Origin: JABDIY01 sp963803845
Lineage (GTDB): Bacteria; Actinomycetota; Acidimicrobiia; Acidimicrobiales; SZUA-35
DNA: 64,000 bases
Reading direction: 5' to 3'
Assembly (NCBI GenBank): GCA_963803845.1
Contig: CAWDNZ010000005.1
Location: 310,001-374,000, forward strand
Position numbers and translations under genes: made by a program. Shown piece after piece: positions 1-8,890 of this stretch (the first letter of the stretch is position 1; each line of letters opens with the position of its first letter). The notes under the pieces were generated by a model. That model saw nothing but the letters and a program-made list of their open reading frames with translations, did not search any database and had not been told where the DNA came from.

Positions 1-542
1 GGAGGTCCTCGAAGGGAAAGACAGGCACGCTCGGACCCCAACCGAATTACGTCGGGACCGGAAGGAGCAAACGCTTGCGTTAGAGGCCGGAGATCCACTG
101 ACGGGATGGCAAGAAAGCGAGCCACCAGTTCGCTGGCCTCATTGAGAACGCGCCGTAGAACCCAAGCGACGACGGGAGCAAGCACGAGGCCCAGCAGGAT
201 CGCCGGCTTGGAGGAGAGGTCCGCGAGCGATTGCCCGCCCACAATACCCTCCGTCACCTCTTGCACGAGGAAGATACCGCCAGTCCACCAGCCGAGCCGA
301 CGAGTGCTCCGGGGCGTCCCCAGCCCCAGGCGTCGCGCTTGTACGACGACAAAGCCGACGGCGGCGGCGACCGCGGCCGGTGTGATGAGTGCCCAAAGCA
401 GGTTGAGGTGTCCGTGATCGGCGAGTGCTTCGGTGCGGCTCGAGACAGCCGGAAAGGCGAGCAAATAGGCAAACTGGTGGACGACGAGCGCTCCGAGGCC
501 ACCAAGAGCCCCTGCCATCGCAAAGTCCTGCTTGTGCCGCAT
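1..542 (-). CDS. Integral membrane protein, unknown function (3' end cut by window edge)
   Basis: I do not recognise this protein. The reading frame stays open from the ATG at 542 to position 1, so the stop lies outside the window. A TGA sits directly before that ATG, so 542 is the most upstream start. A second ATG eight codons later, at 518, follows an AGGA motif about 7 bases upstream and is a credible alternative. The roughly 180 visible residues begin MRHKQDF. They hold at least three hydrophobic segments: ALGGLGALVVHQFAYLLAF, LLWALITPAAVAAAVGFVVV and ILLGLVLAPVVAWVL, separated by short basic loops. This predicts a small multi-pass inner-membrane protein. It is transcribed away from the MBL-fold gene at 700. 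Confidence 0.6.
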   Translation of the reverse strand, partial: MRHKQDFAMAGALGGLGALVVHQFAYLLAFPAVSSRTEALADHGHLNLLWALITPAAVAAAVGFVVVQARRLGLGTPRSTRRLGWWTGGIFLVQEVTEGIVGGQSLADLSSKPAILLGLVLAPVVAWVLRRVLNEASELVARFLAIPSVDLRPLTQAFAPSGPDVIRLGSERACLSLRGP

Positions 543-699
543 TCAAGCCACGGTACAGAATGCGATCATCGCCGTGAAGTCAGGAATTGCCCATTGGTGG
601 CCGGCACCGTAGTTCTGAGGACCTATCAATCATCCCGGCGGTCCTCGTAAGATCGGTTACGTCTTCAGGAACACGTCAAGCAAATGAAGGGAGACCATC

Positions 700-1590
700 G
701 TGACTGAGCTGACCACCCGTGTGACGGTGACGGGAACAGGCACGCCGTTGGCCACCTTCGACCGTGCCGGTGCCGGCGTGCTGGTTCGCTACGGCGGCGT
801 TCATCTGCAGTTCGATGCGGGCCGGGCAACCGTGCTGCGGCTAGTTGCGGCGGGATCATCGCCGGCTGAGCTCACCGCGTTGTTCCTCACGCACTATCAC
901 TCGGATCATCTCGTTGGCCTGCAGGATGTTGTGCTGTCCCACTGGACGATGGACGTGTTCGATACCAACGGGCGCTTGCCGATATTCGCCCCGACTGGTT
1001 CAACCCTGCGATTCTGCGAGCGAATGCTCGACCTGTGGGACGACGACCTGGCGATTCGTTCCCAGGAAAACCTCCGTGAACCTCAGCCGAAAATCGACAT
1101 CATCGGTTTCGACGCACCCGCCGAACCGGTCGAGGTCTGGACGAACGGAGAGATCCGAGTGCTGGCTGCCCAAGTTCGGCACGAGCCGGTGGAGGGTGCA
1201 GTCGGCTACCGCGTTGAAACCCCCGATGGCGTAGTGGTAATCAGTGGAGACACGCGTGTGTGCAACGAAATGGCAATCCTTGCCACCGGGGCTGATGTAG
1301 TTGTGTACGAGGCGATGCGGATGGACGTCATCGCACAGCGGCCCGCCGACAAGCAATACATCATGAAGTATCACGCTGATACCCGGCTCATCGGCAGGCA
1401 GATGGCCGATCTCGACGTCCCGACGCTGATGCTGACGCACCTCATCCCGGCTCCGTCGACCGCAGCCGATGAGCAGGCATTTGTGGACGAGGTGCGAGAA
1501 GGTGGCTACGAGGGAGTCATCTTGGTTTGTTCCGATCTCGACACGGTCGAGCTCGGTGAGCACGAGTCCAAACAGCGCCGTGCTCAGTAG
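700..1590 (+). CDS. MBL-fold metallohydrolase (RNase Z / AtsA-like)
   Basis: A 296-residue metallo-beta-lactamase-fold hydrolase. The zinc motif HYHSDH is at residues 65-70, and later ligands appear as RHEPVEGAVGYR, ISGDT and LTHLIPAP. This layout is typical of the RNase Z and arylsulfatase AtsA branch, which hydrolyses phosphodiesters or sulfate esters with two zinc ions. There is no signal peptide, so the enzyme is probably cytoplasmic. The start is GTG with AAGGGAG about 6 bases upstream. True tRNA 3'-processing RNase Z usually carries a longer flexible arm, which I do not see, so the substrate is open. A cupin gene follows 61 bases downstream on the same strand. Confidence 0.85.
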   Translation: MTELTTRVTVTGTGTPLATFDRAGAGVLVRYGGVHLQFDAGRATVLRLVAAGSSPAELTALFLTHYHSDHLVGLQDVVLSHWTMDVFDTNGRLPIFAPTGSTLRFCERMLDLWDDDLAIRSQENLREPQPKIDIIGFDAPAEPVEVWTNGEIRVLAAQVRHEPVEGAVGYRVETPDGVVVISGDTRVCNEMAILATGADVVVYEAMRMDVIAQRPADKQYIMKYHADTRLIGRQMADLDVPTLMLTHLIPAPSTAADEQAFVDEVREGGYEGVILVCSDLDTVELGEHESKQRRAQ

Positions 1591-1651
1591 CTCGCCCGAA
1601 GGCTCGCCTTGGCCCGGAACTCGTGAAAGCAGCGCGGAGTAGGCTGCCATC

Positions 1652-2041
1652 ATGGGCACCGAATCGCCGTCCGCAGTTTCGATTTCGAATGCGCTCGAGG
1701 CGCTGGTACCACTGATCGGGCGGAGTCCCGCGAGCACCGAAACCGCTTGGGCTGCGACGCTCGGTGGCGTTGGCAACGCCGGCATTTACGTTGCTGACTA
1801 TTCGGGCACCAGCGAGTGGGAGCGACATCCCCATGGAGACGAGCTCGTCATGGTGCTCAAGGGTGCGACCACATTGTTCATGCTGGTCGATGGCGGAGAC
1901 GTGCCCTATCGGCTGGGAACGATGGAGTTCATTGTGGTTCCGCAGGGAACATGGCATCGCTTCGAAACACCGAGCCGAACTCAAGTGATGACGGTGACCC
2001 CGCAACCCACCGACCACTCCATCGACCGGCCTGCCTCCTGA
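1652..2041 (+). CDS. Single-domain cupin protein
   Basis: A 129-residue protein with one cupin barrel at about residues 45-115. It has the metal-binding pattern HPHGDELVMVLKG followed by PQGTWHRF, which supplies the paired histidines and acid of cupin motifs 1 and 2. Such small cupins bind a metal and either sense or modify small molecules; nothing here fixes the ligand. The ATG at 1652 gives a compact protein. It lies in the same direction as the MBL-fold gene and the GNAT gene, so co-transcription is possible. Confidence 0.8.
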   Translation: MGTESPSAVSISNALEALVPLIGRSPASTETAWAATLGGVGNAGIYVADYSGTSEWERHPHGDELVMVLKGATTLFMLVDGGDVPYRLGTMEFIVVPQGTWHRFETPSRTQVMTVTPQPTDHSIDRPAS

Positions 2042-2181
2042 CTCTTGGTACTGGGTCAATTGCCGAGAACGCACCTCCCGGCCTGGCCGCTACTCGGAAC
2101 CGGCCCGATTCGCGCGAAGCTATCACGTCGACGAGCACAGCCATTCGGCGCGATGATGGAGCCGTGGAAGCTCGTCCGAAG

Positions 2182-3150
2182 ATGTCGGCGGAAGCTGATC
2201 AGCTTGCCGGTCTCGCGTCAGATCTTCGGAGCCTCGGATTTCGAGGACCTCGGTCAGCGGCCTCAAGTGACCTTGCCGCAGTGATCGAATTGATTCTCGA
2301 GCAGCAGGCAGATGCCGATCGCAACGTTCCCTCGCTCGGAGTCGACAGCGCTGGAGTGCTGGCCGAGTTGGAGGATCTCGAACCACCTTGGTTCGAAACG
2401 CTGCGAATTGTGTGCCGGGAGGATGGGACGGTGACGGGCGCCGTACTCGTCGACTGGAGTACTGAGGCGCGCCGAGCGTGGATAAACGGTCCGTGGATTC
2501 GCGCCGATGACGAGGTGTGGCCGGTGATCGGCGCCGTCCTGGTCGCCGCTGCGACGGCGCAACTCCCCTCCGTGATCGAAAGGAGCACATTGTCCGCAGT
2601 GGTGGAACATCGCTGCATGGCCGAACTCGCGACTCGCCTCGGCTGGTCGACCACCGAAGTGAACCACGTACTCGTCGCGGATGCTGAGACCATCAACGCT
2701 TGGCCCAAACCGAAGGAAGGGGAGCGCCTCCGATCCATGACCGTGAACGATGTCGCCGACCTTGAGCCACTCCATGACGTCGAATTCCCCGCAACCTATT
2801 ATTCGGCTACTGAGCTGGCGGCTCGTGTATCCCGAGGTGATCAGATCGTTCTCATCGCCGAACGTGACGGTGGCGGGATCGACGGGTATATCGCCGGTCA
2901 GATCCAGCCCGATGGTGACGGTTACATCGACTTCCTTGCGGTAGCGCCCTCGGCTCGACGTTCAGGCGTGGGACAGCGGCTGTTGGTGATGCTGTGCCGT
3001 CAGCTAATTCCACGGTCCACCTCGCAACGGGTGTGCCTCACCGTTCAGGCCGGACGCGCCCCGGCACGCAGGCTCTACGAATCGCTTGGCTTCACGTATG
3101 ACGTTTCGATCGTCGGCTTCGACTCGCGTACATCACCTACGGAGAGTTGA
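2182..3150 (+). CDS. GNAT family N-acetyltransferase, probably two tandem GNAT folds
   Basis: A 322-residue protein. Its C-terminal half is a clear GNAT domain, with the acetyl-CoA loop in VAPSARRSGVGQRLL and a terminal ARRLYESLGF strand-helix. The N-terminal half (about residues 60-150) resembles a degenerate GNAT fold with no obvious acetyl-CoA loop, as in MshD-like tandem GNAT proteins. The acceptor substrate cannot be read from sequence. The frame stays open well upstream over the 3' end of the cupin gene. I chose ATG 2182 because the upstream stretch has the low-complexity look of non-coding frame; GTG 2164, with GGAG just before it, is an alternative. Confidence 0.75.
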   Translation: MSAEADQLAGLASDLRSLGFRGPRSAASSDLAAVIELILEQQADADRNVPSLGVDSAGVLAELEDLEPPWFETLRIVCREDGTVTGAVLVDWSTEARRAWINGPWIRADDEVWPVIGAVLVAAATAQLPSVIERSTLSAVVEHRCMAELATRLGWSTTEVNHVLVADAETINAWPKPKEGERLRSMTVNDVADLEPLHDVEFPATYYSATELAARVSRGDQIVLIAERDGGGIDGYIAGQIQPDGDGYIDFLAVAPSARRSGVGQRLLVMLCRQLIPRSTSQRVCLTVQAGRAPARRLYESLGFTYDVSIVGFDSRTSPTES

Positions 3151-3225
3151 GCTCATCGGTCGCCAAAGGTCGTAGCATCAGATGTTGCTGACCCGGGCCG
3201 ACTCGAAACCCAGAAGGAGCTATCA

Positions 3226-3879
3226 ATGAAGGGCGACATCATCGTCTTGGAACAACATCACATCGCCGCAGCAGCGGCGATCGTTCCACGGATCGTCGAC
3301 AAGGTGAAGGCAAAGGACGGTCGGTACACGATCACCGTCGCTGGAGAGTCGGGCAGCGGCAAGTCGGAGACCGGTAAGGCCATCGCTGACGAGCTCGAAA
3401 AGTACGGCATCCGGTCGCTTCTCTTAGGTCAGGACGACTACTTCGTTTTGCCCCCAAAGTCGAACGACGCCAAGCGTCGCGAAGATGCCGACTGGCTCGG
3501 CCCCCATGTCGAAGTTCGTCTTGACCTGCTCGAAGGAAACCTGGTTGATGCAATCAAGGGTGCTGATCACATCGTGAAGCCACTTATCGACTACAACGAA
3601 AATTCCGTCGAAGCCGAGACCGTGTCGCTCGACGGGGTCAAGGTCGTCATCGCCGAGGGCACCTATTGCACGCTGTTGAAAAACGTCGACACCAAGGTAT
3701 TTATCGCTCGGAACCGAATCGACACGCTCGAGCACCGCCAGAAGCGAAACCGCGGAAGCGAAGTTGGCGACCCTTTCATCGAAAACGTCCTGATCGCCGA
3801 GCACAAGATCATTGCCGGCCACAGGCAGCTCGCCGACTTCGTTGTCACCAAGGACTACGAAGTGATCCCGGTCGACTAA
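3226..3879 (+). CDS. P-loop kinase of the uridine kinase / adenylylsulfate kinase type
   Basis: A 217-residue cytoplasmic nucleotide-binding protein. The Walker A loop GESGSGKS is at residues 40-47. It is followed by LLGQDDYF, the substrate-binding aspartate pair typical of the uridine kinase/phosphoribulokinase group, and by a basic lid at EHRQKRNRGSE. This fold phosphorylates a small hydroxylated substrate with ATP. The exact substrate (uridine, APS or a sugar) is not evident, and the protein is not a close textbook Udk. A strong GAAGGAG ribosome site precedes the ATG. It converges on the receiver gene at 3920. Confidence 0.75.
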   Translation: MKGDIIVLEQHHIAAAAAIVPRIVDKVKAKDGRYTITVAGESGSGKSETGKAIADELEKYGIRSLLLGQDDYFVLPPKSNDAKRREDADWLGPHVEVRLDLLEGNLVDAIKGADHIVKPLIDYNENSVEAETVSLDGVKVVIAEGTYCTLLKNVDTKVFIARNRIDTLEHRQKRNRGSEVGDPFIENVLIAEHKIIAGHRQLADFVVTKDYEVIPVD

Positions 3880-3919
3880 CACCGGTCGGCGGTAGCGCAA
3901 TCATCGCTGGAGGACGGTC

Positions 3920-4330
3920 CTAGGTGGGTTCGTTGGTGAAGTTGGCATTGATTTCTGCAACGAACTTCTCGATCCCTGCCTGTTTCGCAATGCAGCCGTC
4001 GGCTCCCAGTTGTTCGGCTTTGGCGATGTCGGATCGGGCTTCGGAACTGGCCACCATGACTGCAATCTTCAGATCGTCGATTTGGCGTTCTACTCGTATC
4101 TCGGGGAGCGCTTCGAATCCGGTCATGACTGGCATGTTGATGTCCATCAGCACCAGCGAAAGCCCGAGGTCGCTGCGCCCGTCGATCTCTTCCAGAAAAG
4201 AAACCGCGGAAGGGAACTCAACGACCGGATTTGCCAGGTTCGACATCTCAAGCACCCGAGAAAGGATCATCCGCTCCAATTTGGAGTCATCGACCACAGC
4301 GATCTGGCCATCGGTGGGTACGAGGATCAT
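3920..4330 (-). CDS. Single-domain response regulator (receiver only)
   Basis: A 136-residue stand-alone receiver. The acidic pair is D14-D15, the phospho-acceptor is D63 in LVLMDINMP, the switch Ser is in MVASSEA and the conserved lysine is in CIAKQAG. There is no output domain, so it acts through protein contacts or as a phosphorelay shuttle. The reading frame is open further upstream, but I start at ATG 4330 because it overlaps the stop of the histidine kinase gene by the four bases ATGA, showing translational coupling. It is the last gene of a three-gene minus-strand operon (6365 to 3920). Confidence 0.88.
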   Translation of the reverse strand: MILVPTDGQIAVVDDSKLERMILSRVLEMSNLANPVVEFPSAVSFLEEIDGRSDLGLSLVLMDINMPVMTGFEALPEIRVERQIDDLKIAVMVASSEARSDIAKAEQLGADGCIAKQAGIEKFVAEINANFTNEPT

Positions 4331-5505
4331 CCAGGTTCGGCCTTGGGAAACGTTAGTTCGACAGTGAAGGTGTTGAGCGAACAGCTGGCAGAAACCGATC
4401 CATCGTGAAGTTGGGCGACCCGGTCCACGATGGACAGGCCTAGCCCGCTCCCCTTGCCGTCGGTGACAAGTCGCTTGAATGGCGCAAAAACCGACTGATC
4501 GACGGCGAAAGTGGCCTCGACCGGATTGCTCACCGCGATAGCTACGAATTCGTCTCCGTCGGTCGTTTCGACGGTGACACAGCCTCCGGTGCCGTACTTG
4601 TCCGCATTTTGGAACAAGTTGACCAAGGCCTGACTCACGAGGACGGCGTCGCAAAGCAGTGCCCCATCGCCAATTTTCTCTAGTTTCAGCACGCGTCCGC
4701 TCGCCTCGTGCGCCTGATCAATCAGCTCCGAGACATTGAGCAGCTCGAGGCGACCTCTCGTCAGGCTGGCGAGTCTCGCGTAGCCAAGAACCAGTTCTTC
4801 CATCTCGACAGCGGAGTGGCGCATCGGTTCAACCAGCTCACGGATCTCCCCTTCGGTATCCATGACTGCAAGGTCTGCCAGGTTGACCAGATTCTGGACT
4901 GGCGCTCGTAGATCGTGAGAGGCCATATTCACATATTGCTCGAGCGCCTGGTTGGCGTGTTGAAGCTCAGTGGCTTGTTCCCGGAGGTCAATGGATATTT
5001 CCGCTTGAACTCTCAGTCCCTTTCGCAGGCCAAGCTCGTCAACAACAACAGCCGCCAGATCGCTAAGCGCATCGAGCTGGTCCTGTTCCAGTTCCATCGG
5101 TTTGGTGTCTATCGCACAGAGCGTTCCGAGGCGAATGCCGTCCCTCAGGATCAACGGTGCCCCAGCATAAAATCTCATACCAAGCTCGCCGGTCACTAAG
5201 GGATTGTCGGCAAACCGAGGATCATCGAGAGTATCGGGTACCACCATGACCTCGTCGTTGTGAATGGCGTGGCCACAAAACGAGCTTTCTCTAGAACCCT
5301 CGGTCAGATCCCACCCTCTGACGGACTTGAACCATTGTCGGTCACCTTCAACGAAAGTGATGAGGAAAACTGGAGTATCGATGATATGCGATGCGAGGCG
5401 GGTGATTCGATCGAAGACAGCTTCGCGTTCGGTGTCGAGGATTTCCAGGTCGAGTATTGCCGCCATACGTTCTTCTTCGTTGTCTGGCAGCTCTGGGGCC
5501 ATCAT
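4327..5505 (-). CDS. Cytoplasmic GAF-domain sensor histidine kinase
   Basis: A 392-residue soluble kinase. A GAF domain spans about residues 25-155 (GDRQWFKSVRGWD, SFCGHAI and FYAGAPL are typical). A coiled segment leads to the HisKA helix with phospho-acceptor H197 in MASHDLRAP. The C-terminal ATPase domain has an N-box in LVNLFQNADKYG and a G-box in GKGSGLGLSIV. There are no membrane spans, so it senses an intracellular cue. Four-base overlaps join it to the USP-receiver gene upstream and the receiver gene downstream, so all three are co-translated and presumably exchange phosphate. Confidence 0.92.
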   Translation of the reverse strand: MMAPELPDNEEERMAAILDLEILDTEREAVFDRITRLASHIIDTPVFLITFVEGDRQWFKSVRGWDLTEGSRESSFCGHAIHNDEVMVVPDTLDDPRFADNPLVTGELGMRFYAGAPLILRDGIRLGTLCAIDTKPMELEQDQLDALSDLAAVVVDELGLRKGLRVQAEISIDLREQATELQHANQALEQYVNMASHDLRAPVQNLVNLADLAVMDTEGEIRELVEPMRHSAVEMEELVLGYARLASLTRGRLELLNVSELIDQAHEASGRVLKLEKIGDGALLCDAVLVSQALVNLFQNADKYGTGGCVTVETTDGDEFVAIAVSNPVEATFAVDQSVFAPFKRLVTDGKGSGLGLSIVDRVAQLHDGSVSASCSLNTFTVELTFPKAEPG

Positions 5506-6365
5506 GACTCGGCAACCTCGTCAATTACCGATTGGATGGCGTCCTTGAAGGCGTGGATGTCTGGATCCTTGATCACATAGGCCCCGGCTCCCAGCGCATG
5601 AGCTCGCTCCCGATCCTCGGTTGAAACCGACGACGTGACGACGGTGACATTGAGCGCATCCACATCGAATTCTTGGCCCATGATTTCGAGGAATTCGTGA
5701 CCATCGACCTTTGGCATTTTCAGATCGAGGAGGACGAGGTCGATTTCATCCTGGCCGTTGGCCCGGACGTGCTCTACTGCTTCCGCACCGTTGCCGACGA
5801 CGGTGAGGTCGATCCTTTCCTCGGTTTGACCGAGCGCAAAACGCATGAGTTTTGCTTCTTCGATTGAATCCTCAACCAGAAGAATCCTGAGAGGGCCACC
5901 GGACCGCCTAGGCATCGCTCCCCAATCGTCGTCATTGACTGGCTTGCCCATCACGTACTCGACCGGGATCCGAAAGCGGCGCGCTAGGCGATGGGGGAGA
6001 TCCATAGTCAGCCAACGGCTCAGGCCGCTCGGCAGTGTGGACACCAGAATCAAATCCGGGCGAACACGGGGAATCACGAGCTTTGTTGCCTTCATCGGGT
6101 CGTGGCCACCCACTTCGCCGGTGGCACTGATGCCGATTTGTTGGAACAGCTCCAATGCATCACTTAGCTGGACCTTTGCACGCTCTTCTCCGTCGACCTG
6201 GCGCCCATGGATCGAGGAGATCCACTTTGGGGCCGGCACCAATACGTGGACCTGGAGATCTGGCGCTTGCGTCTTTAGTTCCCGGACTCGAGTCGTTACG
6301 TGGGCCCCCACTTCAGCCCCATCGGTCAGCACCAAGACAGTTTCGATTTTCCTAGTCCTTTCCAC
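5502..6365 (-). CDS. UspA-like domain fused to a response-regulator receiver
   Basis: A 287-residue fusion. Residues 1-140 look like a universal-stress/nucleotide-binding alpha-beta domain, with strands VLVLTDG, VHVLVPAP and PDLILVSTLPSGLSRW. Residues 159-285 form a complete receiver with E165-D166, phospho-acceptor D214 in LVLLDLKMP, switch residues in VVTSSVS and lysine in YVIKDPD. There is no DNA-binding output. The receiver is of the Rcp1 type often paired with light- or GAF-sensing kinases. It is the first gene of the minus-strand operon and is divergent from the kinase at 6469. Domain assignment of the N-terminal half is by fold pattern only. Confidence 0.8.
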   Translation of the reverse strand: MERTRKIETVLVLTDGAEVGAHVTTRVRELKTQAPDLQVHVLVPAPKWISSIHGRQVDGEERAKVQLSDALELFQQIGISATGEVGGHDPMKATKLVIPRVRPDLILVSTLPSGLSRWLTMDLPHRLARRFRIPVEYVMGKPVNDDDWGAMPRRSGGPLRILLVEDSIEEAKLMRFALGQTEERIDLTVVGNGAEAVEHVRANGQDEIDLVLLDLKMPKVDGHEFLEIMGQEFDVDALNVTVVTSSVSTEDRERAHALGAGAYVIKDPDIHAFKDAIQSVIDEVAES

Positions 6366-6468
6366 ATGGTTGTGCAGCTACCATACTTTGCACTCGTGTA
6401 TAGCAGGTGATGGCGAGGTCATGTTTCGAGCGGGCTGATAGTGAAACCAACCGAGAGATCTTCTTCTG

Positions 6469-7191
6469 ATGCCTGACAACCAAAACACGAGGCAACTTCC
6501 TCCGATGGAGTTCTCTGAGCGCATAGCCCGTGCTGTTTCGCACGATTTTCGTTCCTCCGCCCGTCAGATCAAGTCGTTTACTCAGCTCCTCGAGGCTCAT
6601 TTGGGTGACGGTGTTGACGCCGAAAGCAAGGTGTATCTCGACGTACTGGGATCCGCGGCAGATTCGCTTCAGGTGAAGTTGGAGGCGCTGGACCGGTTCT
6701 CCGCGAAGTCAGCCGGGCGTCTGAAGCTCAAAGAATGGGACCTGCGAGACATCATCGATGGCGCAACGGCTTCGATCGCGAACGAGGTTGAGGCGGCGGG
6801 CGCAGTCGTGGATATCGAAACGTCCTCCGACGCGGTAGCAAACGTTGTTGTGGATCGGGAACGCCTGGAAGTTCTTTTCGTCGAATTGTTTCGGAATTCG
6901 TTGCTGTTCTGCACGAGGCCGGCGCGGATAACAATCAGGTGCGCCAACGGCGAGGACGGCGTCTTGGTGAGCGTTACCGACAGCGGACCGGGCTTCCAGG
7001 CCCAAGATTACGACAAAGCATTCGACCTGTTCAGAAGGTTCCATCTCAAGGACTACCCCGGGACAGGCACGGGGTTGGCGGTCGTTCGACGCATCCTTGA
7101 ACGTCATGGAACCAGCGTGACTATCCAATCTGATCCAGCGGGTGGCACCGCCGTGCAGTTCACGATCAGAGAGCTTGTTCCCCTCGACTAG
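6469..7191 (+). CDS. Histidine kinase core without sensor domain
   Basis: A 240-residue protein made of only the kinase core. HisKA has H25 in AVSHDFRSSARQ, followed by an ATPase domain with N-box ELFRNSLLF, G1 VTDSGPGF and G2 GTGTGLAVVRRI. The catalytic core resembles the output of phytochrome-like kinases, yet there is no PAS, GAF or membrane segment. It must receive its signal by contact, perhaps from the divergently encoded UspA-receiver protein. It is transcribed from the shared 103-base gap at 6366-6468. Its partner receivers are most simply the two encoded next to it. Confidence 0.85.
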   Translation: MPDNQNTRQLPPMEFSERIARAVSHDFRSSARQIKSFTQLLEAHLGDGVDAESKVYLDVLGSAADSLQVKLEALDRFSAKSAGRLKLKEWDLRDIIDGATASIANEVEAAGAVVDIETSSDAVANVVVDRERLEVLFVELFRNSLLFCTRPARITIRCANGEDGVLVSVTDSGPGFQAQDYDKAFDLFRRFHLKDYPGTGTGLAVVRRILERHGTSVTIQSDPAGGTAVQFTIRELVPLD

Positions 7192-7225
7192 CGGGGCTGA
7201 ACCACACCGGCGAAGCTCGTGACGG

Positions 7226-8794
7226 CTAGAACGACAGAACCTGCTCTTCGCCGGCGCCAGAGTGGGTGATAGTGAACGCCTTTGTCTTGAGGTCAGCATC
7301 GAGCTCAGCCGTGACCTCCTCGTTGGTCCAGGTCATCACGATCCGTCGCGGATCCGAAGCGTCAAGGGTCAGCTGCCCGTCGAAGGCGTGTGATGTGTTT
7401 CGAAGTCGCATCATTTTGAGCTGGTCGGTCACAATGGCGCGCTGAAGACCAAGATCGATTTGGTCAATGGAGAGGTTTGTTCGGTTGATCTCTTTGTGCC
7501 CACCGCTGCCGCCACCATCGGCCGCTGCGTAGTCGTTGGTTCCGGCGAACAAATCGAGATACCACACCTGTGGTGTTCCCGGCATGAAGAGCTGAAGAGC
7601 CCGGGCAAGACGCAAGCTGGCTTCGTCTTCACCAAGTGCGCTGAAGAAGGTAGCGTTGACCTGGTAATAGGAGATCTTTGTGCCGTCGGGGCCATACAGG
7701 TTCTTCACTCGGCCACCACGCTCCAGGAGCCGCTCGATTACCGCCTCGATCTGCTCATCGGTCAAAAGGCCCGGAGAGTGCACACCGGACTTCGTGCCAC
7801 CACGGAGGTCGATCACCGGGATGCCGTCGTGGCAACCCAGCATGTTGACCGTCTTCAGACCGCGGTCAACGATCTCCCCAATCCAACGAGCCAGATGTTT
7901 GTTGTTCCCGCAATCCAAAGCATCGATGACGAGGCCCGGAAAGAAGAAGTCGTACACGGGGTAGTCCTTCTGGGAGAGCTCCTCGTGAATGCCCGTTCCG
8001 TACTCTGAGTGAATCTCGGGCAGCAAGATGAGGTCGCAGTCTTCGGCGATAACCCGGAGACGATCGAGATAGTCCCAGGTGCCGGGCCGGTTGAAGAAGT
8101 TTGTCATGCCGATTTCTTTGTGCAGGTAAGCGAAAGCATCGAGGCGCAAGATCTTGGCACCGAAACCACTCAGCTTTTGCAGGGTCTCGCGATAGAAGTT
8201 CCAGACGTTCTCCGACCTGGCGTTGAGATCCATCTGGCCGAGGTAGGAACGGTGGCCGTTCTCGTCGATGTCGACCTGCTGGTAGAACGTGTTCCAGTAG
8301 AACCGGTCCGACCCATCGGGAAAACGAACGGGAAGAATCGGGAGCCCGGGTTTGCGCATGAAAAGCTTGTTGAGGTGTTCCGGTGCGGGAACGATGACGC
8401 CGTCGTCACTAGGTTTGCCGTGGCCGGCCCAGAACTCATTCCAGTCGATGAAAAAGTCTTTGTATTCGGAATCGTCACCGCGTTCGATCATGTCTCTGAA
8501 CTGCGGTGACCCGACCGACAAGTGGTTTAGTACGAGGTCGAACTTCAATACGATGTCCAGCTGTTTCAGCGCTTCGAGGTCGGCTTCTGTAACAAACTCC
8601 TCGTTGAGGTCGTAGTCGATTACGGAAAAACCACGGTCGAGGTCGCTGTGAAAGACGCTCGGCAGCAGATAGAAGAGCGAGAAGACGTCGCGGAACTCCG
8701 GCAGTTCGAGCATCCTCACCGTGTCGGCCAGGTTTTGGCCGATGCTGTCAGGGTATGCATTCAGCATCACGCCGGTGGGGAGTTTGTGTTTCAT
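7226..8794 (-). CDS. GH13 subfamily 18 glycoside phosphorylase (sucrose phosphorylase-like)
   Basis: A 522-residue GH13 TIM-barrel enzyme resembling sucrose phosphorylase. By comparison with that family, the nucleophile is D219 in ILRLDAFAY, the acid/base is E260 in LLPEIHSEYG and the third carboxylate is D323 in GCHDGIPVIDL. GH13_18 enzymes split an alpha-glucoside with phosphate to give alpha-glucose 1-phosphate. Members differ in acceptor (fructose, fructose 6-phosphate, glycerol, glycerate), so specificity is open. A longer start at 8911 would overlap the divergent reductase gene. I prefer ATG 8794 because GAAGGT lies 7 bases upstream and the family's N-terminus begins just after it. Confidence 0.85.
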   Translation of the reverse strand: MKHKLPTGVMLNAYPDSIGQNLADTVRMLELPEFRDVFSLFYLLPSVFHSDLDRGFSVIDYDLNEEFVTEADLEALKQLDIVLKFDLVLNHLSVGSPQFRDMIERGDDSEYKDFFIDWNEFWAGHGKPSDDGVIVPAPEHLNKLFMRKPGLPILPVRFPDGSDRFYWNTFYQQVDIDENGHRSYLGQMDLNARSENVWNFYRETLQKLSGFGAKILRLDAFAYLHKEIGMTNFFNRPGTWDYLDRLRVIAEDCDLILLPEIHSEYGTGIHEELSQKDYPVYDFFFPGLVIDALDCGNNKHLARWIGEIVDRGLKTVNMLGCHDGIPVIDLRGGTKSGVHSPGLLTDEQIEAVIERLLERGGRVKNLYGPDGTKISYYQVNATFFSALGEDEASLRLARALQLFMPGTPQVWYLDLFAGTNDYAAADGGGSGGHKEINRTNLSIDQIDLGLQRAIVTDQLKMMRLRNTSHAFDGQLTLDASDPRRIVMTWTNEEVTAELDADLKTKAFTITHSGAGEEQVLSF

Positions 8795-8890
8795 CTCGGG
8801 GACCTTCGCAAGCTCGGGGAAGCCGGGTTTCAGGAACGCCCGGACGGCGTCGAGTGTAAGCACGATCGGGAACCAGTAGAACTGGTCACC

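Noticed and set aside
1816..2181. N-terminal extension of the GNAT protein through the cupin gene
   Set aside because: The extension overlaps the cupin gene in another frame and has no domain character.
7192..7225. Bidirectional terminator between convergent genes
   Set aside because: A CCGGCGAAG/CTTCGCCGG pair exists, but its loop is nearly 40 bases and one arm is within the phosphorylase coding end.
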